Assembly: GCA_964550025.1 (NCBI GenBank)
Contig: CAZJYI010000007.1
Coordinates: 1 to 64,000 of the forward strand
Source of the DNA: CAZJYI01 sp964550025
Lineage (GTDB): Bacteria > Verrucomicrobiota > Kiritimatiellia > UBA8416 > CAYOBW01
Reading direction: 5' to 3'
Length of the DNA: 64,000 nucleotides
Of the stretch, positions 26,803-36,246 are shown one piece after another; position 1 is the stretch's first letter, and every line of letters begins with the position of its first letter. A program made the position numbers and the translations under genes. The notes beneath the pieces were generated by a model. It did no database searches. It was given only the letters and a program-made list of their open reading frames with translations, and had not been told where the DNA came from.

Positions 26803-29800
26803 TGCGTACAAGGATGGCGGCCAAAGGTCTGCTGATCGGTCTGGTGGCAGCCGCACGCGTGTCCGCACAGACTTTCGTCTTCGACGACGCCACCCATGGC
26901 TACGACGGCGGGATCCGCGTGCCGCTCATCTGCCACTTTCCCGGCTATCTCGATGACCGCGCACGTCCCTGTTCGGCCGCCATCGGCGACATCGACGGCA
27001 AGCGCTACAAACTGATCTATACCTACGACACGGGATACACGATCAAGGACAACAACGGAGCGGCCATTAGCCTGAACGGACCGTGGGAGCTCCATTGCCT
27101 TTCGGATGACATCGGCGAGACGAACAACCTGCTGGGTGGCGACTACTGGAAGTGGCTCAAGCACAAGAGAGTGATTGCCGAGCTGGCCGGGGCCATCCGG
27201 GCCTGGCACGACCGGTCGGACCCGACCTGGTCGCCGTCGTATCCCCAGGTGCGCGCCACGGGCGAGACGCTCTCGCCACCCCCGGCCTCCGTAGACCCCG
27301 TCGAGGTCCCGCCGGAGCAGATCTCCGAGCAAGTGGGGTGCGAGGGTGCGTTTCATGTCTCCCCCGGTGATATGGACCCGCCCGGCACCAACTACGCCAT
27401 GCTTGTGGAGGCGTTCGGCCCTGACGTTGTCTGGTACGTGGGCGTCGGAAATCACGAGGTTGACGACCCGCCGGACGATCCCGATATTGCCTGGGTTCGC
27501 GCCCACTTTGCGACGCTTCCCCATATCGTCAGGTCCGGCCCCACGAACGGCGAGACAACCACGTACTCATTCGACTACGGCAATGCTCATTTCGTCGTCC
27601 TGAACGAGTACTACGACGGCCGCAGTGACACCGGGGCGGGCGGCAAGGTGTGTGACGCCCTGTACGACTGGCTGGTCGAGGATCTCGACAGCAACACGAA
27701 GCCCTGTGTTCTCGTATTTGGCCACGAACCTGCCTTTCCGTTCTATCGGCACACGGAAACAAGCATGAACCAGCATCCCGAGAACCGCGACCGGTTCTGG
27801 CATCTCCTCGACAGCAAAGGTGTGGTTGCCTACATCTGCGGCCACACGCACCACTACTCTCGGGGACGCGGGTTTGGCTCAAAGGTGTGGCAGGTTGACC
27901 TTGGCAACGGCGGAGACAGCACGGACAGAAACGAATCCACCTTTGCCGACATAACCGTGACCGATACTCACGTGCGCTTTGCCGTTTGGCAGGGGCGTCA
28001 GGGTGTCGCCTATTCGCTCAACGACTCCTGGGACGTTCCTTTCGCATCGGCGCGGGACTTTGCACCGGAGAACAACGCGCGGGACATACCGGCCGCGGCC
28101 TCGCTAACCTGGTCCGGTGCCACGGGCACGGTGTCGCACGACGTCTATCTCGGGACCTGTCGAACCGCCATCGAGTGTGCGACGACGGACTCGCCATCGT
28201 ACCGCGGGAATCACGAGACGACGCAGGTAACCGTGGCATGCATCGACTTCGACACCACCCACTACTGGCGGGTCGACGAGGTGACGGCTGACGGCACCGT
28301 GGTGACCGGCCGAGTCAGACGCTTCGCCGCCGGCCCGCGGGCACCCGTGATCCGCAACAGGAGGACGCGCGAGATTCCGCTGAACACGGTCTCCGAAGTC
28401 ATCATTCCCGCCGGGGCGACATGGCGGTATCTCGACAACGGGGGCAACATGGGGACTCGATGGCGGGACAAGGACTTCGATGACAGCCGCTGGTCGAGTG
28501 GCGCCGCGCGACTCGGATACGGCAACGGTGACGAAGAGACCATTGTCAGCTACGGCCCTGACGCCGGCAATCGGTTCGCAACCGTCTATTTCAGACGCAC
28601 GTTCGTTCTGTCGAACGTGACCACCTACACGAGCCTCGACCTCGGCATCCTGCGGGACGACGGCGCCGTTGTCTACCTGAACGGTACGGAGGTATTCAGG
28701 GACAACATGCCGCACGGCCCCGTCGGCCACACCACGTACGCCGCGGTGTGCGTTTCGAACGTGGTCGAGCTCGTCGGTGGCAGGCTGCTCACCGACGTCT
28801 TGAAGGACGGAACCAATGTTCTCGCGGTGGAGATGCACCTGTCGGGTCCGGACGGTCAGGATCTCGGCTTTGACCTCCAGCTTGAGGCTACGCGTACGAT
28901 ACCCGCCTCACCTCTCGGCACGGCCGATCCGCTGGTTGCGCAGGGAGCCGAATGGAGATACCTGGATGACGGTTCGAACCAGGGAACGGCCTGGACGGCG
29001 TCGAGCTTTGACGACAGCGACTGGTCCGTCGGACGGGCACAGTTCGGCTACGGCGAAGGCGACGAGGGAACGGTCATAGGATTCGGGCCGGACCCGGATA
29101 ACAAGAACATTACTACCTACTTCCGCCGTGCCTTGAATGTGCCCGATGCTTCCCGCTACACGGACATCGAGGCCTGCCTCGTCCGCGACGACGGAGCCGT
29201 CATCTATATCAATGGCGCCGAGATATGGAGAAGCAGTATGCCCGAAGGGCTGATCACGTATAGAACTCACGCGGACTACGATAGCGGACCCGAGCATGTC
29301 TGGCACCGGGAGAGGGTTAGCGCCAATCCGCTGGTGGACGGTCTCAATGTCGTCGCCGCTGAAGTCCACCAGGTGAACGAAACCAGTTCCGACATGAGTT
29401 TCGATCTGCAGCTTCTCGGCCACAACTCGACGTCAATCCATGGCTCGGCGACGAACGTCTCCCGCTCCTCGGCCTGGCTGAACGGCGAACTGCTTTCCGC
29501 CGGCGCCGCGGCGGCACAAGTCTACGCGTTCTGGGGTGCCGGAGACGCCGGGACGTCGGCAACGGGCTGGGCCCACACCAATTACCTGGGTTCGTATCTT
29601 GACTGCTGCCCTCTCGCGCTGACGACGCCGATCACGGGCCTTCGCAGCGAAACCGTCTACTACTACCGGTTCTACGCCACGAGCGCTTTCGGTCACTGCT
29701 GGGCTCCCTATTCCGCTGCGTTCAGAACGAGCGGAACGAATGAACCGGTGCGGTACAGCTTCCGGGCACTGAGTCCTCGCCACGGTAGCCTCGCGGGCCA

Positions 29801-30338
29801 GACGAGTGCCTGGATCGCTGCCGGTCACACTGCTCACGTCGAAGCACTGCCCAACAAGTACTACAAATTCGACCGCTGGATCGGGTCGACGAATTCGGCC
29901 GACAATCCGCTCGCCATGGAGGTCCATGCGCCCTGCACCGTGACCGCTCTCTACACGGATGTCACGACGCCCGGGGGCGTTCCCCACATCTGGTTGGACG
30001 GATTGCACCAGCTCGGAACGAGTGACGTGGTGGAGACGGTCGACCACGACGGCGACGGGCACAACGCCCTGCAGGAGTGGCTGGCCGATACCATTCCCAC
30101 CAACCCGCGGTCCGTTCTGAAGCTCACCGGCGTCACGCGCGCCGACAACGGCATCCGCGTCGAGTGGAAGGGCGGAGTCCAGGCCACCCAGTTCCTGGAT
30201 CGCGCTACGCGTCTGGATGCGACAACGCAGTGGCGAACGGTTTTCACGAACCCGCCGCCGACCTCGGTCGGCGTTCACCGTCAGCCGTCTGGCGGCAAGA
30301 GGGGCGCCCTCTTCTACCGAGTAAGGGCCGGCAGATAA
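26802..30338 (+). CDS. Chimeric exported protein: sulfatase remnant, metallophosphoesterase, tandem jelly-rolls
   Basis: 1178 residues. After a signal peptide (to about VSA, 22), residues 23-140 read like two pieces of a sulfatase spliced together: THGYDGGIRVPLICHFPG, then the C-terminal KLIYTYDTGYT...LSDDIGETNNLL. Its catalytic Cys/Ser region is absent. A calcineurin-like phosphoesterase follows (about 170-405): SPGDMDPPG (189), VGNHEVDD (215), VFGHEP and CGHTHHYSRG (346); the usual first DxH motif is missing. Then a fibronectin-III-like domain, two homologous jelly-roll-like domains of about 170 residues (each with WRYLDxG and RDDGAVxYxNG), another fibronectin-like unit, an InlB-type repeat and an EF-hand-like DHDGDGHNALQEW with a PTNP tail. 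Probably secreted or surface attached. Confidence 0.75.
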   Translation: MRTRMAAKGLLIGLVAAARVSAQTFVFDDATHGYDGGIRVPLICHFPGYLDDRARPCSAAIGDIDGKRYKLIYTYDTGYTIKDNNGAAISLNGPWELHCLSDDIGETNNLLGGDYWKWLKHKRVIAELAGAIRAWHDRSDPTWSPSYPQVRATGETLSPPPASVDPVEVPPEQISEQVGCEGAFHVSPGDMDPPGTNYAMLVEAFGPDVVWYVGVGNHEVDDPPDDPDIAWVRAHFATLPHIVRSGPTNGETTTYSFDYGNAHFVVLNEYYDGRSDTGAGGKVCDALYDWLVEDLDSNTKPCVLVFGHEPAFPFYRHTETSMNQHPENRDRFWHLLDSKGVVAYICGHTHHYSRGRGFGSKVWQVDLGNGGDSTDRNESTFADITVTDTHVRFAVWQGRQGVAYSLNDSWDVPFASARDFAPENNARDIPAAASLTWSGATGTVSHDVYLGTCRTAIECATTDSPSYRGNHETTQVTVACIDFDTTHYWRVDEVTADGTVVTGRVRRFAAGPRAPVIRNRRTREIPLNTVSEVIIPAGATWRYLDNGGNMGTRWRDKDFDDSRWSSGAARLGYGNGDEETIVSYGPDAGNRFATVYFRRTFVLSNVTTYTSLDLGILRDDGAVVYLNGTEVFRDNMPHGPVGHTTYAAVCVSNVVELVGGRLLTDVLKDGTNVLAVEMHLSGPDGQDLGFDLQLEATRTIPASPLGTADPLVAQGAEWRYLDDGSNQGTAWTASSFDDSDWSVGRAQFGYGEGDEGTVIGFGPDPDNKNITTYFRRALNVPDASRYTDIEACLVRDDGAVIYINGAEIWRSSMPEGLITYRTHADYDSGPEHVWHRERVSANPLVDGLNVVAAEVHQVNETSSDMSFDLQLLGHNSTSIHGSATNVSRSSAWLNGELLSAGAAAAQVYAFWGAGDAGTSATGWAHTNYLGSYLDCCPLALTTPITGLRSETVYYYRFYATSAFGHCWAPYSAAFRTSGTNEPVRYSFRALSPRHGSLAGQTSAWIAAGHTAHVEALPNKYYKFDRWIGSTNSADNPLAMEVHAPCTVTALYTDVTTPGGVPHIWLDGLHQLGTSDVVETVDHDGDGHNALQEWLADTIPTNPRSVLKLTGVTRADNGIRVEWKGGVQATQFLDRATRLDATTQWRTVFTNPPPTSVGVHRQPSGGKRGALFYRVRAGR

Positions 30339-30891
30339 CACTCCGTCCGCACCGGCAGTACATCAAGACTTTCGTCTTTCTCCACGCAGACGAAGGCAAC
30401 GCCACGGGGAGCTTTGAGAGACGGCCGGGTGGAACCCGGTCGTACTTGTCACCGGCTGAAAGCCGGCGCTACTTCGGCGTACCGACCTTGTACCTCGACG
30501 GTCTCTGGCGGTCGCGGTCGATGCGGCGAGGGCCCGCCGCGTTGCAGTGCGGATTCCTCTCGCAACTCGTTCCGCATCCACGTATTGCGCATGATGATGA
30601 CACGTGGCGCGTACTCCCCCAAACCGCTTGCAGACAGCGGCCAACGAGGGGGGAGCATCTCGGAATCGTCCACCGTTCTCGTCGTCCGATCTCGTCGTCC
30701 GATCTCCCACCCCGTGTCCGCAATCACACATGTGACTACGTGGCAACCGGTTGCGCGAAACGCACACCCACGCCCCCGCCCGAGCCGGCCAGGGTTTTCG
30801 TTGGCATCTGTGCGGGGGGGTGGTATATGATTTGGTTGGTTTTCTGTCCGCGATAAGCATGTTGGATTCGGGCACAATGAAGAGGGGAGCC
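30339..30891. other. Gene-free stretch with dispersed hairpins and 13-bp tandem units
   Basis: Palindromic copies at 30423-30445 (CCGGGTGGAACCCGG) and 30451-30472 (ACCGGCTGAAAGCCGGCGC). At 30665-30703 there are three 13-bp units (ATCGTCCACCGTT, then CTCGTCGTCCGAT twice). The segment 30643-30677 recurs in inverted form at 47959-47992. I see no credible gene before the TolC start at 30892. Confidence 0.65.
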
Positions 30892-32235
30892 ATGACCTGG
30901 GAACGGTACTTCTGCGCGACCGGCCTCCTGACGGCCGTGATGCTCCTGAGTGCCTTGCCGTGCGCCGGGGCCGACGGCGACGCGTTGGCCTGGGAGACGT
31001 GTATCGCGACCGCGCTCAAGCACAACCCGGACATCAAGGCGGCGGAGCAGGCCGTGGCTCGGGCCGAAGCATCCGCGTTGGTCGCGCATGGGGCCACGCT
31101 ACCGCAGGTGTCGCTGGACGCCGGCTATTCGCACTACCAGGACGACCTGCGTGTGATGTCGCTGCAGCAGGAGGGCGACGCGTCGGGCGAGGAAGCGCCG
31201 GGCGGTGACGAGGCCCCCGTCTTCCCACTGGAGAACGAGTTCAGCATATCGTTGCGCGGCCGGTACGATCTCTACACGGGGGGGCGCCTCACTGCCGAGA
31301 TTCGCAAGGGTGACGCCGCCCAGCAGCAGGCGGCGACCCGGCTGGACGGCATGCGCCACAACGTGCTCTGCGACCTCAAACGCGCCTTCACCCGCCTGAT
31401 GTACGCACAGCGGATGATACAGCTTTCCCGGGATATCGAGCAGCGGCGCAAGGGCAACCTCGCGCTGGTGCGCCTGCGTTTCGAGGGCGGGCGCGAACAC
31501 AAAGGCTCGTTCCTGTTCAGCAAGGCGCTGCACCAGGAGTCGATGATTGAGATCCGCCAGGCCGAACGCGCGCGCAAAGTCGCACAGCGCGAGCTGGCCA
31601 GGGTCATGGGACAGGACGTTGCGCCCGGGCTGAGCGTGACGGGAATCCTGGAGTTTGCGCAGGAGCTGTGGCCGACCAACCTGGAGGAGACCGTTCGTTC
31701 CCATCCCAGCTACGCCGAAAAGAGGGCCCTGCTGAGCTCGGCCCTGGCAGACGTGGCAATCGCACGCAGCCGGTTCCGCCCCAACGTGGCGCTGTCCGGT
31801 TCCCTGGCACAATACGCGCAAGACGTGGGGTTCGATCAGAACCGGTGGACCATCGGCATGACGTTGTCGGTACCCCTGTACCGCGGTGGACAGAACGTCC
31901 ACGGCCTGGCGAGCTACGTCGCCGCGGCGCGCCAGTCCCGCGAGGAACTGCGCAGCACGCGCGGGTTGCTGCAGACCAAGCTGGAAGAAGCCATGGCCGC
32001 GGTGGAGGACGCCCGCCAGCTCGTTCTGAGCCAACAGCAGCTCCTGGCCGCGTCGGCGACCCGAGCGGAGATTGCCCAGGAGCAGTACAACAGCGGCCTG
32101 CTCAAGTTCGAGAACTGGGATCTCATTGAGAACGATCTGATCGCGAGGCAAAAGCGCCTGCTCGAAGCCCTGCGGAACGCCATTCTGGCCGAAGCGGACT
32201 TGCAGCAGGCCCAAGGAACAGGACTGGTCCCATGA
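30892..32235 (+). CDS. TolC-family outer membrane efflux protein
   Basis: 447 residues, typical length. A signal peptide (MTWERYF...LPCAGA) precedes two outer-membrane efflux repeats with long alpha-hairpins (about 40-220 and 250-440); ALKHNPDIKAAEQAVARAEA and GMTLSVPLYRGGQN are characteristic. It forms the trimeric channel-tunnel for the MacAB pump encoded downstream. The start is at 30892 because AGAGGGGAGC lies immediately upstream; in-frame ATGs at 30859 and 30877 have no site and would mask the signal peptide. The TGA overlaps the next start by four bases (ATGA). Confidence 0.93.
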   Translation: MTWERYFCATGLLTAVMLLSALPCAGADGDALAWETCIATALKHNPDIKAAEQAVARAEASALVAHGATLPQVSLDAGYSHYQDDLRVMSLQQEGDASGEEAPGGDEAPVFPLENEFSISLRGRYDLYTGGRLTAEIRKGDAAQQQAATRLDGMRHNVLCDLKRAFTRLMYAQRMIQLSRDIEQRRKGNLALVRLRFEGGREHKGSFLFSKALHQESMIEIRQAERARKVAQRELARVMGQDVAPGLSVTGILEFAQELWPTNLEETVRSHPSYAEKRALLSSALADVAIARSRFRPNVALSGSLAQYAQDVGFDQNRWTIGMTLSVPLYRGGQNVHGLASYVAAARQSREELRSTRGLLQTKLEEAMAAVEDARQLVLSQQQLLAASATRAEIAQEQYNSGLLKFENWDLIENDLIARQKRLLEALRNAILAEADLQQAQGTGLVP

Positions 32236-33218
32236 AGTGGTTTATCATCGTCGTTCTTGTGATCGCGGTGCTGTTGACGCTGGGCAGGCACTTCGGCCCC
32301 CGCCCGCCCCTGGAACCCAGCTACCGCGAAGTCCGGGCCGAGTTGGGGGACGTCACGGTGACCATCAGCACAACCGGTACGGTTGCACCCCAGAACCGCG
32401 TCGAACTGAAGCCTCCCGTTCCCGGGCGCATCGAAAGCGTCGGGGTCAGCGAGGGGCAGACGGTCACGCAGGGGCAGATCCTGGCGCTCATGAGCTCGAC
32501 CGAGCGGGCCTGCCTGCTGGACGCCGCCCGGGCCCGTAGCGAGGAGGAGTACGAACGCTGGAAGGCATACTACAGCGCTGTCCCGATTATGGCGCCTCTG
32601 GCCGGCACGATTATCTCGCGCGACGTGGAGCCCGGCCAGACCGTGGCCCAGGGCCAGACCGTCCTGGTGCTCTCCGACCGCCTCATTGTCCGCGCCGATG
32701 TTGACGAGACCGACATCGGGCGCATCCGGGTCGGCATGCAAGCGGTCATCAACCTGGATGCATACCCGGACAACATCTTCACCGGCAGGGTGGACCACGT
32801 GGCCTACGAGGCGCGACTGGTACACAACGTCACGGTCTACCAGGTGGAAGTCCTGCCGTTGAATACCCCGTCATTCTTCAAGAGCGGCATGACCGCCAAC
32901 GTGGCGTTTGTCTCGGCGACCCGCAGGAACGTCGTCACCCTTCCCGTGACAGCCGTAACCGAGTCGAAGACCGGCGCCGAGGTGCTGGTATGGGCCGGAA
33001 CCGAACCCGGCCGCACGCGCAGCAAGCGAATTAAAACCGGGCTCGACGACGGCAAGGTCGTGGAGGTGGTCGAGGGTCTGGGTGAGGGAGACATCGTGCT
33101 CGAGCGCTCGGTGGATCTGACCAGGAAGAGGGACGAGGGCTTCGGTATCCCGTTCCTGCCCAAGCCGCCCCAGCCCGGCGGGGGTGGAGGGCCCGGGGGA
33201 GGACCGCCGGGGGGCTGA
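32232..33218 (+). CDS. macA: MacA-like periplasmic adaptor (HlyD/RND-type membrane fusion protein)
   Basis: 328 residues. A single N-terminal membrane anchor (MKWFIIVVLVIAVLLTLG) is followed by the first half of a biotinyl-lipoyl domain, a short helical hairpin (about 95-115, much shorter than in E. coli MacA), the second lipoyl half (IMAPLAGTIISRDVEPGQTV), a beta-barrel and a membrane-proximal domain. The C-terminus is a Pro/Gly-rich tail. It links the inner-membrane ABC transporter to the TolC-like channel. Coupled to the TolC gene by an ATGA overlap. A 219-bp gap with a strong inverted repeat separates it from macB. Confidence 0.9.
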   Translation: MKWFIIVVLVIAVLLTLGRHFGPRPPLEPSYREVRAELGDVTVTISTTGTVAPQNRVELKPPVPGRIESVGVSEGQTVTQGQILALMSSTERACLLDAARARSEEEYERWKAYYSAVPIMAPLAGTIISRDVEPGQTVAQGQTVLVLSDRLIVRADVDETDIGRIRVGMQAVINLDAYPDNIFTGRVDHVAYEARLVHNVTVYQVEVLPLNTPSFFKSGMTANVAFVSATRRNVVTLPVTAVTESKTGAEVLVWAGTEPGRTRSKRIKTGLDDGKVVEVVEGLGEGDIVLERSVDLTRKRDEGFGIPFLPKPPQPGGGGGPGGGPPGG

Positions 33219-33234
33219 GGATAGGGGGAGATAC

Positions 33235-33311
33235 GCGTGTACGAGTAGGTGTACGAGTACGGTTCAAGACAGCGGATCGCAGCCCGTGCTCGTACACGTA
33301 CTCCTACACGC
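33235..33311. repeat. Inverted repeat within the efflux operon (macA-macB gap)
   Basis: 28-nt arms at 33235-33262 and 33284-33311 pair at 25 of 28 positions around a 21-nt loop. The arms contain GTGTACGAGTA words repeated within each arm. It could reduce macB expression or stabilise the upstream mRNA; no T-tract follows. Confidence 0.75.
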
Positions 33312-33437
33312 CAATCTCTTCAATCACGGGAAGAGCGCCTTGAGTTCCGAGGGGTTGGTTTCCCAGAAGCCCCGACAGAGACGTAGGACTTCCGCTGCGA
33401 CTGTGCCGAAGAGTGAAGTGATCAAGGTGCGACAGAA

Positions 33438-35390
33438 GTGATTCGTCTAACCGACATCCACAAGACCTACATCATGGGCGACGTCGAAGTCCACGCCCTG
33501 CGAGGGGTGTCGCTCGAGGTCGACCGCGGCGAGTTCGTGGCGATCATGGGCCCCTCCGGTTCCGGCAAATCGACGCTGATGCACATTATGGGGCTTCTCG
33601 ACGTTCCCACCGAGGGGGCCTACACTTTCGAGGAACACGCGGTCGCGGGACTGACCGAGGACGAGCTGGCGGCTCGGCGCCGCGAGAGCATCGGTTTCGT
33701 TTTCCAGCAGTTCAACCTGCTGGCGCGCACGACGGCCGTCGAGAACGTGTCGCTGCCCCTGATCTATGTGCGGGGCCGCGGCAGCTCGCGCGATCCCGCG
33801 GCCGTACTCGAAGAGGTCGGCTTGAGCGACCGCCTGCGCCATAAGCCGAGCGAGTTGTCGGGCGGACAACAGCAACGCGTCGCTCTGGCCCGGGCGCTGG
33901 TCAACAACCCCTCGGTCATCTTCGCGGACGAACCGACTGGCAACCTGGACTCGGAAAGCTCGCGCGAGATCATGGAAACCCTGGCGGAGCTGAACCGTTC
34001 GGGCATGACGGTCATCATCGTCACGCACGACCCGGAGGTCGCCGCCCAGGCGCGGCGCATCGTTCACATGCGCGACGGCGCCGTCCGGGATGACGAGCGC
34101 AAGAAAGACGCGCCGTCCGCCGGCCCTGCCGGCGCGGAAGACGGCAAGCGGAAACGGCGGCGCGGCGGGGCTCCCATTGTGAAGGTGTTCTCGCTGTTTC
34201 GTCAGGCGATGCGGTCACTGGCGGCTAACAAGGCGCGCGCTTTCCTGTCCACGCTGGGGGTACTGATCGGCGTGAGCGCCGTGATTGCGATGATGGCCCT
34301 CGGCCGCGGCGCGCGCGCCACGGTTGAAGAACACGTCACCTCCCTGGGATCCAACCTGCTGGTGCTGCGGCCGGGAACGATGCAGCGCCGCGGTGTCACC
34401 ATGGACGCGGCGGGACTCACCCGCTTCACGCTGGACGACGCCAATGCCATTGCCGAGATACGCGGCGTCGCGGACGTCGCCCCGCTCGTGGCCGGGGGCG
34501 GTCAGGCCGTCTATCGGGGCCAGAACCGGCAGTCACGCATCCTGGGAACGACCCCGGCCTATGAGCGTATGCGTTCGTACAAACCCATCGCCGGGAGGTT
34601 CTTCACGGAAGCCGAGACCCGCCAGCGTGCGCGAGTTGCCCTCCTCGGCCTGACGGTTGTCGAGGATCTGTTCGGCGAGGACAATCCCGTCGGCGAATCG
34701 ATCAAGATCAACCGCGTGCCGTTCCAGATCGTCGGCGTTCTGCCCGAAAAGGGCGCCAGCATGCGCGGCGACGAGGACGACATCATCATGGTGCCGATCA
34801 ACACGGCCATGAAGCGTTTGCTGGGGCGGGACTATCTCGACGCGGTCGAGATCGAGGCCGCCTCGGCGGGAGAACTGCCGCAGGTACAGGGAACGATCCG
34901 GAGCCTGATCATCCGGCGGCATCGCCTGAGCGACAAGCAGCACGACGTCTTCCAGGTGCTCGACATGGCGGAGCTCCAGGCAACGCTGTCGGAGACCAGC
35001 CGTACGATGTCATGGTTGCTGACTTCCATCGCCGCCATTTCGCTGCTGGTGGGCGGCATCGGCATCATGAATATCATGCTGGTGTCCGTCACCGAGCGCA
35101 CGCGCGAGATCGGCATCCGCAAGGCGGTGGGCGCAACGCGCTCCGATATCATGCTGCAGTTCCTGATCGAGTCGCTGGCAATCAGCGTCGGAGGCGGGCT
35201 GGCGGGGGTCGCTCTGGGCTGGGGCATCACGCAGATGATGGCCGCGGCCACGGGCTGGGCCGCCGCCATCGGCTTGGACACCGTCGCCACGGCTTCGTCG
35301 TTCGCCGCCGCCATCGGCATCGTCTTCGGGCTCTGGCCCGCACGCAAGGCCTCCCAACTCAGCCCCATTGACGCGCTGCGGTATGAGTGA
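33438..35390 (+). CDS. macB: MacB-like ABC transporter (ATPase plus FtsX-type permease)
   Basis: 650 residues, full MacB architecture. The ATPase (about 1-225) has Walker A GPSGSGKST, Q-loop, signature LSGGQQQRVALARAL and Walker B VIFADEPTGNLD. The permease has a first TM after an Arg-rich linker (SLAANKARAFLSTLGVLIGVSAVIAM), a periplasmic MacB core domain (about 290-510) and three C-terminal TMs (LLTSIAAISLLVGGIGIMNI). It powers export of macrolide-like compounds, peptides or lipoproteins through the MacA/TolC assembly; substrate unknown. GTG start at 33438 with AAGG about 10 bases upstream. Confidence 0.92.
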   Translation: MIRLTDIHKTYIMGDVEVHALRGVSLEVDRGEFVAIMGPSGSGKSTLMHIMGLLDVPTEGAYTFEEHAVAGLTEDELAARRRESIGFVFQQFNLLARTTAVENVSLPLIYVRGRGSSRDPAAVLEEVGLSDRLRHKPSELSGGQQQRVALARALVNNPSVIFADEPTGNLDSESSREIMETLAELNRSGMTVIIVTHDPEVAAQARRIVHMRDGAVRDDERKKDAPSAGPAGAEDGKRKRRRGGAPIVKVFSLFRQAMRSLAANKARAFLSTLGVLIGVSAVIAMMALGRGARATVEEHVTSLGSNLLVLRPGTMQRRGVTMDAAGLTRFTLDDANAIAEIRGVADVAPLVAGGGQAVYRGQNRQSRILGTTPAYERMRSYKPIAGRFFTEAETRQRARVALLGLTVVEDLFGEDNPVGESIKINRVPFQIVGVLPEKGASMRGDEDDIIMVPINTAMKRLLGRDYLDAVEIEAASAGELPQVQGTIRSLIIRRHRLSDKQHDVFQVLDMAELQATLSETSRTMSWLLTSIAAISLLVGGIGIMNIMLVSVTERTREIGIRKAVGATRSDIMLQFLIESLAISVGGGLAGVALGWGITQMMAAATGWAAAIGLDTVATASSFAAAIGIVFGLWPARKASQLSPIDALRYE

Positions 35391-35401
35391 GCAGGAGCCG
35401 G

Positions 35402-35471
35402 TTATCAGTTACCAGTGATTCGTTACCAGGGGGCAGGGGGCGGGGGGCGGGGGACAGTGGGCAGTGCATCC
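35402..35471 (+). repeat. Ten consecutive 7-bp units (two unit families fused)
   Basis: From 35402 the DNA divides without remainder into ten 7-mers: TTATCAG, TTACCAG, a diverged unit, TTACCAG, then GGGGCAG, GGGGCGG twice and three further G-rich or diverged units. The A/T-richer family and the G-rich family share one 7-bp register. It fills most of the gap after macB. Confidence 0.85.
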
Positions 35472-35508
35472 AGTTTCCTGCTGGCGAAGCAGCACAGCGC
35501 ATGCGCAT

Positions 35509-36246
35509 TCAGAAGGGAATGTACGGCACGAAGATTATGTCGCCTGGAGCGACAGCCGGATCCTGCGCCTCCCCACGCCGTACGCTTCGCAAATCGTACT
35601 TGGCGGCCTCGCGAAGCAGGGATTCGGCTTCTTCTGAACCATACGCGATGTTCGGGTTTCCCGCGATCTTGCGGACGCGCATGCCGGCAAAGCAATCAAG
35701 GCCTCCAGCTCGCTCAATGGCAGCGGAGAGAGTCAAACCGGGCTCCCACCGGTACGCTCCGGGAACCAATACCGTGCCCCACACCCTGTACACCTCATTG
35801 CTGGGTAATGATGGTGCGTCAACTTCACCCGCGGCGATAGCTCTCTGCATGGCGCAGTGCCTACCCCAGTACAAGGCTTGCTCGCGGCAATGGAAGAGCC
35901 GATTCTCGCCGGTGTTCCGGTCAGACCAGAGATACCACGTCCAGCTCTGCCCCCGCTTCCAGCCAGACTTGATGGCCTCGGGGTTGTTAGCCACTTGCTC
36001 GTCATACGGGCGCGCTCGATCAAGGTACTCATCGTCCACCTGCACAGAGAAGACGTCATTGCCCAACGAACGCCACGAACCCTCCCCGCGCCTGGGGGGG
36101 TACATGTTCCGAGAGAAGTACGTCGCACCGCCGTCTGTCGCCAGGTGTATGACCTTCCAGTGGCTGGCGTATCGCCTGGCGGGCCTCGGATGTGAGCAGC
36201 CAGCGAACGCGAGTAGCACACTGATTACTGGTAGAAGCCGCCTCAT
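35509..36246 (-). CDS. Lipoprotein with C-terminal SLBB-like domain
   Basis: 245 residues. The signal peptide has a lipobox (MRRLLPVISVLLAFAGC), predicting a lipid-anchored protein. The middle part (about 30-150) is rich in Trp/Arg/Tyr and matches nothing I recognise. The C-terminal 90 residues resemble an SLBB fold as in polysaccharide-export proteins: YRVWGTVLVPGAYRWEPGLTLSAAI, ERAGGL, ending in APGDIIFVPYIPF. It may therefore help glycan export, but the usual Poly_export domain of Wza is absent. Start placed at MRRLLP; the frame is open 72 codons further upstream through a repeat array that looks non-coding. SD weak (GAGAAGAAG). Confidence 0.65.
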   Translation of the reverse strand: MRRLLPVISVLLAFAGCSHPRPARRYASHWKVIHLATDGGATYFSRNMYPPRRGEGSWRSLGNDVFSVQVDDEYLDRARPYDEQVANNPEAIKSGWKRGQSWTWYLWSDRNTGENRLFHCREQALYWGRHCAMQRAIAAGEVDAPSLPSNEVYRVWGTVLVPGAYRWEPGLTLSAAIERAGGLDCFAGMRVRKIAGNPNIAYGSEEAESLLREAAKYDLRSVRRGEAQDPAVAPGDIIFVPYIPF

